Part shown: one piece after another, positions 1 through 5,442 of the stretch | Layout: each line of letters opens with the position of its first letter | Numbering within the stretch: the first letter of the stretch is position 1 | Origin: an uncultured Bacillota bacterium | GTDB lineage: Bacteria > Bacillota_I > Bacilli_A > Erysipelotrichales > Erysipelotrichaceae | Reading direction: 5' to 3' | Assembly (NCBI GenBank): GCA_946619805.1 | Contig: CAMOMM010000078.1 | Span: 1 to 5,442, forward strand | DNA: 5,442 bases | The notes under the pieces: model-generated | What the model was told of the DNA's origin: nothing | Seen by the model: the letters and a program-made list of their open reading frames with translations, nothing else | Database searches by the model: none | Made by a program: the position numbers and the translations under genes

Positions 1-415
1 CGTTTAAGCCCTGATCACGCAGCATTACCGCATACTTGACGAGAACCGTATAGCTGAAGCAGAAATGTCGGCTGTCAAAGACAAGCACCTTGCCATCAAA
101 ATCCTCCCGTCCCATGCGGGCGCTCTGATAACATCCGGAAACTCCTGATGACATGGTCATGCATAATACTTCATCATATTCTTCCAGAGCTTCTTCAAAA
201 GCCTTTTCATACTGATATGGAGTTATCTGACTGGTTTTCGGGAACAGATCGCTTCCCTCCAGTTTTTCATAGAATTCCGTATTGGAAATGGTCACACCGT
301 CAAGAAATTCTTCCTCACCCAGCAGATACCTTAAAGGCAGAATCCTTATTCCAAGTTCTTTTCCCTGCTGCTGCGGTATGTCACAGGCAGAATCAACAAT
401 AATCTTAACAGTCAT
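1..415 (-). CDS. DegV-family fatty-acid-binding protein (FakB-like), N-terminal part, cut by window edge
   Basis: The reading frame opens with ATG at 415 and stays open for 138 codons to the left edge, so only about half of a usual 280-residue DegV protein is visible. Seen: an N-terminal strand ending in IIVDSACDIP (residues 5-14), LDGVTIS (38-44), KTSQITP (60-66), MSSGVSGCYQSAR (88-100) and VFDS (112-115), in the order and spacing of the DegV fold. In this family the Thr of the TSQ motif and the Ser of the SGxYQSA motif contact the fatty-acid carboxylate; here they are T61 and S93. Known role: FakB-type members carry a fatty acid to the kinase FakA, which makes acyl-phosphate for phospholipid synthesis. 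The start is supported by GGAGG at 428-424, eight bases upstream. The gene has its own promoter and is preceded by a terminator, so it is probably not part of the mfd operon. Odd: the usual glycines after the DS motif are replaced (see findings). The family is clear; the ligand and the FakA link are inference. Confidence 0.88.
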   Translation of the reverse strand, partial: MTVKIIVDSACDIPQQQGKELGIRILPLRYLLGEEEFLDGVTISNTEFYEKLEGSDLFPKTSQITPYQYEKAFEEALEEYDEVLCMTMSSGVSGCYQSARMGREDFDGKVLVFDSRHFCFSYTVLVKYAVMLRDQGLN

Positions 416-439
416 ATCCAATTCCTCCACGCAATAGAT

Positions 440-468
440 ATTATAATGTTTATTTCTGTGTAAGGCAA
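440..468 (-). promoter_or_regulatory. Sigma-A-type promoter for the DegV-family gene
   Basis: On the minus strand there is TTGCCT at 468-463 (4 of 6 to the -35 consensus), a 17-base spacer, and a perfect TATAAT at 445-440. The predicted transcript start is near 433, about 18 bases before the ATG at 415, with the GGAGG ribosome binding site falling inside this short leader. The -35 box shares its first bases with the T-tract of the preceding terminator. Confidence 0.75.
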
Positions 469-495
469 AATAAAAGTCTGCTTCAAAACAGACTT
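466..495 (-). terminator. Intrinsic terminator after the septum-formation gene
   Basis: On the minus strand AAGTCTG (495-489) pairs perfectly with CAGACTT (480-474) around an eight-base loop, followed by TTATTTT. It begins only six bases after the stop codon at 503-501. The stem is 7 bp and A/T-rich at its base, so strength may be moderate. It would end the mfd-rqcP-divIC transcript before the DegV-family gene. Confidence 0.8.
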
Positions 496-500
496 CATCT

Positions 501-821
501 TTAATCCTGGTTACTGATAGCCGGAAGCTTGTATATTTCCTCACCCTCCTGAGTGATCAGATATTCACCTCTGGCCCAGATCTTGACATAGTTTTCGTCA
601 AGCAGCTGTTCCTTCTGCTGCATCAGGTGTTCCTGTTCAGCCTGCAGTTCAGCCAGCTCCTTTTTGGCGTCATTGATATCAGTAAGAAGGGTAAAGGTTG
701 TTTCGACTTCACGCGATATCTGCCACAGAAAATAGCCGGTACCCGCCAGCATCAGCAGGCTCAGCACTACCGTGAACACTGTCGCTAAAGGTGATTTCTT
801 CTTTTTTCTTGTTTCCGTCAT
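501..821 (-). CDS. divIC: DivIC/FtsB-family septum formation initiator
   Basis: This is a 106-residue, single-pass membrane protein. Residues 1-13 are a basic cytoplasmic tail (RKKKK at 5-9). Residues 14-34 form one hydrophobic helix. Residues 36-77 are rich in Glu, Gln, Leu and Lys, as expected for an extracytoplasmic coiled coil. Residues 78-100 end in the family signature: YVKIWAR (78-84), then EGEEIYKLP (92-100). Known role: DivIC/FtsB pairs with FtsL through the coiled coil and, with DivIB/FtsQ, activates septal wall synthesis by FtsW and its partner transpeptidase. Length and architecture are normal for the family. The start is supported by AAGAGG at 834-829, seven bases upstream. The gene follows rqcP by 48 bases, matching the yabO-to-divIC order in Bacillus, where yabP and yabQ lie between them. 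It is probably transcribed both from the mfd promoter and from the local promoter candidate. The symbol rests on synteny; FtsB and DivIC belong to one family. Confidence 0.9.
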   Translation of the reverse strand: MTETRKKKKSPLATVFTVVLSLLMLAGTGYFLWQISREVETTFTLLTDINDAKKELAELQAEQEHLMQQKEQLLDENYVKIWARGEYLITQEGEEIYKLPAISNQD

Positions 822-844
822 CCTTTTACCTCTTACGCTTTACT

Positions 845-873
845 ATCATACATATTTAATTGTGAAATTTCAA
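845..873 (-). promoter_or_regulatory. Candidate internal promoter for divIC
   Basis: On the minus strand TTGAAA (873-868) and TATGAT (850-845) are separated by exactly 17 bases; both match the sigma-A consensus in 5 of 6 positions. The -35 box overlaps the rqcP stop codon (872-870). The transcript would start near 838, giving a leader of about 17 bases that contains the AAGAGG ribosome binding site. It is a prediction from motif spacing in an A/T-rich gap. Confidence 0.55.
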
Positions 874-1142
874 GCGTCGTTCTCTTCTTCCAGATACTTC
901 TCCTCTACAACTTCATAAAGATCACTGGCTTCATTCTTTCTGACAACATCCTTTACTTCCAGTACTCTGACCGTCAGGGAACGCTGTCCGAAGATGACTT
1001 CAATGATGTCTCCGGCCTTTATATCCGTAGATGGTTTGGCAACTCTGCCGTTTACTATTACACGCTGATTGGCGGCCAGCTCCTTGGAAACCGTTCTTCT
1101 CTTCAGTATCCTGGCAACCTTTAAAAACTTATCAAGCCTCAT
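870..1142 (-). CDS. rqcP: RqcP (YabO), S4-domain ribosome quality control factor
   Basis: This 90-residue protein is nearly all S4 RNA-binding domain, starting MRLDKFLKVARILKRRT and continuing through VIVNGRVAKPSTDIKAGD (28-45). It matches Bacillus YabO in length, in its start and in the C-terminal VRVLEVKDVVRKNEA stretch (58-72). Known role: RqcP binds the stalled 50S-peptidyl-tRNA complex with RqcH and helps C-terminal alanine tailing. Arg2 and Arg16, which I recall as needed for function in B. subtilis, are both present. The heat-shock Hsp15 (HslR) is a longer relative; the short length here favours RqcP. The start codon lies inside mfd, overlapping it by 11 bases, with AAAGGCGG at 1154-1147 acting as the ribosome binding site within mfd codons. 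Translation is therefore probably coupled to mfd. Nothing in the protein looks broken. Confidence 0.93.
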   Translation of the reverse strand: MRLDKFLKVARILKRRTVSKELAANQRVIVNGRVAKPSTDIKAGDIIEVIFGQRSLTVRVLEVKDVVRKNEASDLYEVVEEKYLEEENDA

Positions 1143-4100
1143 TTTTCCGCCTTTCTGCCTTTTCGGCTATGTTCATCACTTCATTTACGGTAACGATCCA
1201 GTTCTTCCTCTTGGGAATCAGGAAAGTTATCCTGTTTTTAGTATATCTCAATCTGATGCCCGCTGACAGTTCCATGACCTTTTCAAACAGACGTACCCCG
1301 TCAACCTTCTGAGAAAACCGCGGTGACAGAATAAGTCGGCATTCCTTCTCCAGCTCTTCCAGCGCTTCAAACTTGCGGGAGTTGAGCATGATCTCTGCCC
1401 TTTTCTTTTCAAACAGCAGTCTTACCGAATTAGGAAGTCGACCATAACGGTCATTTATCTCTTCCAGCAGAGCATTAAGTTCCTTACGGGTCTTCATCTT
1501 GTCGATCCTCTGGTAAAGAGTGATCTTTTCATAGTCTTCCGGGGCAAATCTCTCCGGAATATATCCGTCTACATTACCGATCTTAGGACCTGATTCTTCC
1601 TTCTTTTTAACGATGCCCTTCTGCCGTTCAATGGCTTCCTGCAGCATGTCCAGATACAGATCCATTCCAACCGTATTGATGAACCCCGCCTGTTTCTCAC
1701 CCAGAAGGTCACCGGCACCTCTGATCGTCAGATCTCGCATGGCTATCTTATAGCCTGATCCCAGTTCCGTGAACTCCTTGATGGACTGCAGCCTCTTGGC
1801 CGCTATCTCTGAAAGCTGCTTGCGCCCGTCATACATCAGATAGGCATAGGCGATGCGGTCACTGCGGCCTACTCTTCCCCTGATCTGATACAGCTGTGAC
1901 AGCCCGAAATTATCCGCCTTGTCAATGATTACGGTATTGGCATTGGAAATGTCAATTCCGGTCTCAATTATGGTCGTACATACCAGTATGTCATATTCTC
2001 CCATGACAAAACGGTACATGACATCTTCTATTTCATCACGGTTCATCTTGCCGTGAGCGACGGCTATACGGGCTTCCGGCAGTTCTATCTCCAGCTTGGC
2101 TGCCACCTGGTAGATCGTGGAAACGTTATTATGCAGATAGAATACCTGACCGCCGCGGGCCAGTTCCCTCTGTATTACTTCCTTGATGAAACCCTGGTTC
2201 TTTTCCACCACATATGTCTGGATCGGCATTCTGTTTAGCGGAGGAGTATCAAGCTGCGACAGGGACATTATCCCAATTAGCGAAAGCTGTAGTGTTCGCG
2301 GAATAGGTGTGGCAGAGAGAGAAAGAACATCAATGGTTCTTTTCAGTTCCTTGATCTTTCCCTTGGCTTCAACCCCGAAACGCTGTTCTTCATCAACGAT
2401 CAGCAATCCCAGATCCTTAAACTCAATATCCCTGCTTAAAAGACGGTGAGTACCGATCAGAATGTCCACCTTACCCTCTTTGACTTCTTTAATGATCCTT
2501 TTCTGTTCACTTTCAATAACGAAGCGGTTGATGATCTCAATGTTGACGCCAAAGCCCTTGAATCTTTCCTTAAAGGTATTGTAATGCTGACGGGAAAGAA
2601 TGGTGGTAGGGCACAGATAGGCCACCTGCTTGAGATTGCTGACGGCTTTGAAGGCGGCGATCATGGCAACTTCAGTCTTGCCGAAACCGACATCACCGCA
2701 CAGTAATCTGTCCATAGGCTTAGGTTTTTCCATGTCCTGCTTTACTTCCGCAATGGCCTTCTTCTGGTCATCAGTAAGTTCATATTCAAAATTGGCCTCA
2801 AATTCCCTCATCTGATCATCATCAGGCAGATAGGCATATCCGATGTTCTGTTCACGGTCAGCGTAAAGCTGCAGCAGTCTCGCCGCAATGTCATTTACAT
2901 CCTTTTCAACTTTTTCCCTGGTCTTCTTCCAGGTTTCCCCGCCCAGCTTACTGACACGTATGCCGACTCCTTCCGAGCCGACAAACTTCCTGACCATTCT
3001 GAACTGTTCCAGCGGTACTAACAGCTCATCATCATTTTTATAGAGTATTCTCAGATAATCTCGGTGATTGCCTCTGATCTCCCTGGTAACGATTCCCTTA
3101 TATATACCGATTCCATAGTGATTATGAACGACATAATCTCCTTCATTTAAGTCCTGATAGTCATCAAGCCGTTCTGCTTCCCGGAACTTGCGGGAATATC
3201 TGCCCTTTTTAATGACAGTTCCAAACAGCTCCTTAGCCGTTAATACCGTATATTCCTGATAGCTGAAACCTTCCTCAAAGATCTCATCCATAAACTCGAT
3301 CCGGTCATCTAGCCTGTTTTTCTTAAGTTCTTCCTCCAGCAGTCTTCTGTTGGTTCTGCCCAGAGCCAGAATGACCTTTCTGTTTTCAGCCAGTTTCCTT
3401 ATCTGCAGCATGGCCTTATCCAATGGCAGCTGCGGGAAAAATACCTGCGAGATGCTGCTGGTTATGGCATGATCATAGTCAGGATAAAGAGACATGACAT
3501 AAGGATTGTAGTGTGCCATCAAGCGGTAATAGTCACAGTATACACTGAAGTATGCCAGACTTCTGCCGGCCGTAAACATCTCGGTAATGTATTCGGAGGT
3601 CTCGTTAAGAGTCCGACGGACATTGGTCTCTATTTCCTCTTCCGTAGAAAGAACAATATCCGGATCATCAATATAGTTCAGGATGCTGGCATTGTCTTCA
3701 AAGAAGCATCTGTATCGATACAGATAATGTTCAAACAGATGGTTTTCCAGATAGCTGATATCTCTTTCCACTTCACCCTGCAGTTCTTCACTGAAATCTG
3801 TCTTGCCCTTATCGCGTTCAAACTGTTTCAGTATTCTCTGTTTTACCGGCTGAAAGTCTTCATCATATATCAGTGTACTGGCCGGTACTATCCTGATCTG
3901 CTTAACCGGCTGGATCGTACGCTGGCTGGACATGTCAAAGAAGCGGATGCTGTCAATGACATCGTCAAAGAACTCTATTCTGACCGGATAGTTTTCCTGA
4001 ATGGTGAAGACGTCAACTACGTCACCTCTCATTGAGAAGGTCAGCGGCTGATCCACTCTGCTTGCCTGACGGTATCCGCTTTCTATCAGCAGTTTCTTCA

Positions 4101-4539
4101 GCTGGTCCATGCGGATTACCTGATCATTTTTCAGCTCAATTATATGTCTTCTGAAAGTATCCACCGAAGGAAGATACCTTACAAGAGCAGTAGGATGAGT
4201 AACTATCACTCTCGGTTTATTATTCAGAACAATGTCGGCCAGTGTTTCCATCTGGCGGGCATACATGGTTGGTGTAGAAGCAATTGCCTCTACTCTTAGC
4301 GATTCTTCCACGTTGAAAATCAGCACATCCTCCTGAAGCAGGGGGGTTAGCTTCCTGAAAAGCTGCTGTGCCGTGTATAAGTTATTCTTGACGATCACCA
4401 GATTGCGGGGCTGCTGTCTGAAAGCCGTCGCAATTACCAGTGCCTCAGTGTTAGGTGCCAAAGATGACAAACCCTTAATGCGGTCATTGACTGCCTTAAC
4501 GGCAGCATCATCTTTCAGCAGGTTCCAAAACTCAATCAT
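1132..4539 (-). CDS. mfd: Mfd, transcription-repair coupling factor
   Basis: At 1135 residues this is the usual full length of Mfd, a DNA translocase that removes RNA polymerase stalled at lesions and recruits UvrA for nucleotide excision repair. Approximate domains: UvrB-like N-terminal module 1-340 (RGDVVDVF at 171-178, EFFDDVIDSIRFF at 189-201); linker and D3 to about 460; CarD-like RNA polymerase interaction domain about 462-530 (EGDYVVHNHYGIGIYKGI at 466-483, DYLRILY at 494-500, VPLEQ at 508-512); translocase lobe 1 about 545-760, with LTDDQ (588-592), Walker A GDVGFGKT (615-622), DEEQ box (716-719) and SATPIPRT (742-749); lobe 2 about 770-935, with TTIIETGID (855-863) and QIRGRVGR (885-892); translocation motif RGAGDLLG (940-947); C-terminal UvrA-masking D7 about 995-1110. 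As expected, the UvrB-like part has no Walker A. The ATG is preceded by AGGAAGG (4553-4547) at seven bases. It is the first gene of the operon with rqcP and divIC. One oddity: Ser865 replaces the usual Pro in motif V. Confidence 0.98.
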   Translation of the reverse strand: MIEFWNLLKDDAAVKAVNDRIKGLSSLAPNTEALVIATAFRQQPRNLVIVKNNLYTAQQLFRKLTPLLQEDVLIFNVEESLRVEAIASTPTMYARQMETLADIVLNNKPRVIVTHPTALVRYLPSVDTFRRHIIELKNDQVIRMDQLKKLLIESGYRQASRVDQPLTFSMRGDVVDVFTIQENYPVRIEFFDDVIDSIRFFDMSSQRTIQPVKQIRIVPASTLIYDEDFQPVKQRILKQFERDKGKTDFSEELQGEVERDISYLENHLFEHYLYRYRCFFEDNASILNYIDDPDIVLSTEEEIETNVRRTLNETSEYITEMFTAGRSLAYFSVYCDYYRLMAHYNPYVMSLYPDYDHAITSSISQVFFPQLPLDKAMLQIRKLAENRKVILALGRTNRRLLEEELKKNRLDDRIEFMDEIFEEGFSYQEYTVLTAKELFGTVIKKGRYSRKFREAERLDDYQDLNEGDYVVHNHYGIGIYKGIVTREIRGNHRDYLRILYKNDDELLVPLEQFRMVRKFVGSEGVGIRVSKLGGETWKKTREKVEKDVNDIAARLLQLYADREQNIGYAYLPDDDQMREFEANFEYELTDDQKKAIAEVKQDMEKPKPMDRLLCGDVGFGKTEVAMIAAFKAVSNLKQVAYLCPTTILSRQHYNTFKERFKGFGVNIEIINRFVIESEQKRIIKEVKEGKVDILIGTHRLLSRDIEFKDLGLLIVDEEQRFGVEAKGKIKELKRTIDVLSLSATPIPRTLQLSLIGIMSLSQLDTPPLNRMPIQTYVVEKNQGFIKEVIQRELARGGQVFYLHNNVSTIYQVAAKLEIELPEARIAVAHGKMNRDEIEDVMYRFVMGEYDILVCTTIIETGIDISNANTVIIDKADNFGLSQLYQIRGRVGRSDRIAYAYLMYDGRKQLSEIAAKRLQSIKEFTELGSGYKIAMRDLTIRGAGDLLGEKQAGFINTVGMDLYLDMLQEAIERQKGIVKKKEESGPKIGNVDGYIPERFAPEDYEKITLYQRIDKMKTRKELNALLEEINDRYGRLPNSVRLLFEKKRAEIMLNSRKFEALEELEKECRLILSPRFSQKVDGVRLFEKVMELSAGIRLRYTKNRITFLIPKRKNWIVTVNEVMNIAEKAERRKNEA

Positions 4540-4558
4540 TCAAATTCCTTCCTTGAAA

Positions 4559-4579
4559 GATGTATGTCTATTGTACATC
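4559..4579. repeat. Inverted repeat over the mfd -10 box and start site
   Basis: GATGTA at 4559-4564 is the reverse complement of TACATC at 4574-4579, with nine bases between. The dyad spans the predicted -10 box and transcript start of mfd. It has no T-tract and a weak six-pair stem, so it looks more like a possible operator than a terminator. It could also be chance, since six-base arms are short. Confidence 0.35.
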
Positions 4580-4598
4580 ATTCATCGGGTTATTTCCA
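4570..4598 (-). promoter_or_regulatory. Candidate sigma-A promoter for the mfd operon
   Basis: On the minus strand TGGAAA (4598-4593; 4 of 6) and TACAAT (4575-4570; 5 of 6) are spaced by 17 bases. The predicted start is near 4563, leaving a leader of about 24 bases that carries the AGGAAGG ribosome binding site. It sits between the terminator of the transporter operon and the mfd start, where a promoter is required if that terminator works. An inverted repeat overlaps the -10 box. Confidence 0.6.
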
Positions 4599-4610
4599 GC
4601 GCTATGAAGT

Positions 4611-4642
4611 ACAAGAAAACCGGAGAACAACTCATCTCCGGT
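4611..4642 (-). terminator. Intrinsic terminator after the ABC transporter operon
   Basis: On the minus strand ACCGGAGA (4642-4635) pairs perfectly with TCTCCGGT (4626-4619) around an eight-base loop, followed by TTTCTTGT. It lies seven bases after the permease stop codon (4652-4650). The GC-rich 8 bp stem makes this the stronger of the two terminators in the window. It separates the transporter genes from mfd. The T-tract is present only in the minus-strand direction. Confidence 0.88.
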
Positions 4643-4649
4643 CATCGTT

Positions 4650-5303
4650 CTAGAATTCCTTCTTATCCATCATCTTTACCGTTGTCAGGTAAATAACATA
4701 GCAGATCACTGCCGTTATCGCTGCCAAGCATCCTGCAATGACCCATGGATTGATCTTATCCAGGGCAGCTACGAAGCTTGAAATCCGCGGTCCCAGCTTT
4801 TCAGCAAATCCCTTAACAGCCAGTGCAATGGCTGCTACAACACCGTATATGATGAACATTACGGTTCTGGCCTTTTCAGATCCATACTTCAGCTGAATGA
4901 AGATCATGGCGAAACACATTATTGATATTATGCATACTGTCATTAACAGCACTGCTGCCAGCCCTTCGGTTTCAACCGGTTTTCCGGTAACCCAGCCCAG
5001 AATGAACATTACCGCTGTACCATATATCCGGCCGAACACTTCCATTAGCAGAGTAAATATGAACTTTTCCGCTACATAAGTCTTACAGTCAACCGGCAGA
5101 GAGAACAGGAATGGGAAGCCATTGTCATACTCATCATAGCTGATGGTTCCGCTGGCAATTATTCCCATTAACATGGTCATGTACGCAATGACAAAGCCTG
5201 CATCCAGTGACATACCCATTATGACTGAAAGTATCAGATATATTAACAGTGTCTGCCTGCGCTGTATTGCCAGGCGCAGATCCTTGATAACCAAACCTTT
5301 CAT
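4650..5303 (-). CDS. ABC-2 type transporter permease, six membrane segments
   Basis: This 217-residue integral membrane protein has hydrophobic segments at about 17-32, 35-54, 82-105, 115-138, 146-164 and 187-208, matching the six-helix plan of ABC-2 permeases. The N-terminal MKGLVIKDLRL and the loop ISYDEYDNGFPFLFSLPV (54-71) are characteristic of the group in which a cytoplasmic DE-containing stretch precedes a 'slP' motif and a 'K' helix start (Pfam ABC2_membrane_5 as I recall it). It ends in a basic tail (KMMDKKEF). It would form the membrane channel with the ATPase encoded just upstream. Related two-gene units, often led by a GntR-type regulator, export peptides or give self-protection against them (for example the Pmt exporter of staphylococci). 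The substrate here cannot be read from sequence. The start is set by a perfect AGGAGGT at 5317-5311, seven bases upstream. A terminator follows directly. Confidence 0.88.
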   Translation of the reverse strand: MKGLVIKDLRLAIQRRQTLLIYLILSVIMGMSLDAGFVIAYMTMLMGIIASGTISYDEYDNGFPFLFSLPVDCKTYVAEKFIFTLLMEVFGRIYGTAVMFILGWVTGKPVETEGLAAVLLMTVCIISIMCFAMIFIQLKYGSEKARTVMFIIYGVVAAIALAVKGFAEKLGPRISSFVAALDKINPWVIAGCLAAITAVICYVIYLTTVKMMDKKEF

Positions 5304-5304
5304 C

Positions 5305-5442
5305 TTACTTACCTCCTGTCAGCATCAGGATCAGATCATCGATGCCGCTGTTTTCCACAACGATACCGGGATAATTCTCTACATAATACTGCTTTTCATC
5401 ACAGAGGCAGCGATAACCATAGCTTTCCTTTTTGGCTTCCAG
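5305..5442 (-). CDS. ABC transporter ATP-binding protein, C-terminal end only
   Basis: Forty-five codons enter from the right edge and stop with TAA at 5307-5305, one base before the permease ATG. The visible part includes YGYRCLCDEKQYYVENYPGI (8-27 of the fragment) and IDDLILMLTGGK at the end. The nucleotide-binding motifs lie outside the window, so identification rests on two things: position directly before an ABC-2 permease, and resemblance to the C-terminal tail of ATPases in that transporter group, which commonly ends in a 'pgivvE...lddlmL' strand-helix followed by a short G-rich end. The permease ribosome binding site is inside this gene, so the two are almost certainly co-transcribed and probably translationally coupled. 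A different upstream protein is possible but unlikely. Confidence 0.72.
   Translation of the reverse strand: MEAKKESYGYRCLCDEKQYYVENYPGIVVENSGIDDLILMLTGGK
5311..5317 (-). promoter_or_regulatory. Ribosome binding site of the ABC permease, inside the ATPase gene
   Basis: AGGAGGT on the minus strand is a full match to the anti-Shine-Dalgarno sequence, seven bases before the ATG at 5303-5301. It is encoded in the last Thr-Gly-Gly codons of the upstream gene. It fixes the permease start. Confidence 0.9.

Noticed and set aside
148..402. An 84-codon open frame on the plus strand
   Set aside because: It is antisense to the DegV-family gene, which has clear motifs, a ribosome binding site and a promoter. 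The plus-strand product has no recognisable features.
1824..2850. The same short sequence, cagataggcata, near 1840 and near 2826
   Set aside because: Both copies encode the unrelated, family-typical Ala-Tyr-Leu stretches of Mfd (residues about 568-571 and 898-901) through shared codon choice. There is no longer repeat around them.
3469..4035. A 188-codon open frame on the plus strand
   Set aside because: It lies wholly antisense to mfd codons for the N-terminal module and D3, whose protein sequence matches Mfd. I see no ribosome binding site support or recognisable domain; it is a shadow of the minus-strand frame.
4611..4642. Possible bidirectional terminator serving a plus-strand gene
   Set aside because: The plus strand has no T-run after the hairpin (it continues with catcg), and no plus-strand gene ends there.
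4373..4696. A 107-codon plus-strand frame crossing the mfd start, the intergenic gap and the permease end
   Set aside because: It reads across a minus-strand promoter and terminator and overlaps the ends of two well-supported genes; the composition looks random.

Overview
All the genes I can support are on the minus strand; the plus strand shows only antisense shadows. Read in the direction of transcription (high to low coordinate) there are three groups. (1) 5442-4650: the C-terminal end of an ABC ATPase, then, after one base, a six-helix ABC-2 type permease, closed by a strong intrinsic terminator. (2) 4598-466: a promoter, full-length mfd (1135 aa), rqcP/yabO overlapping the mfd stop by 11 bases, and a DivIC/FtsB-type septum protein, closed by a second terminator. 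A further promoter candidate for the septum gene lies across the 3' end of rqcP. (3) 468-1: a well-formed promoter and the first 138 codons of a DegV-family (fatty-acid-binding, FakB-like) protein that runs off the left edge.

The organism is most likely a Bacillota member. Support comes from the AGGAGG-type ribosome binding sites, the sigma-A-type promoters, hairpin-plus-T terminators, the mfd-rqcP-divIC order (the core of the Bacillus mfd-spoVT-spoVB-yabN-yabO-yabP-yabQ-divIC region with the intervening genes missing) and the protein sequences. G+C is roughly in the mid-40s percent, judged from a few sampled lines. The loss of the sporulation genes and the style of Mfd and DivIC would fit an Erysipelotrichia-like or lactic-acid-bacterium-like lineage. 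That placement is inference and weak.

The central operon joins housekeeping functions that deal with stalled machines and division: Mfd removes stalled RNA polymerase and recruits UvrA, RqcP acts on stalled 50S-peptidyl-tRNA complexes, and DivIC stabilises the divisome. The flanking transporter and DegV genes look like separate transcription units.

I see no undescribed system, mobile element, CRISPR array or RNA gene. No gene-free stretch exceeds 300 bases; the largest gap (4540-4649) is filled by a terminator and a promoter. The second-look items are compact regulatory arrangements and a few substitutions in otherwise conserved motifs.
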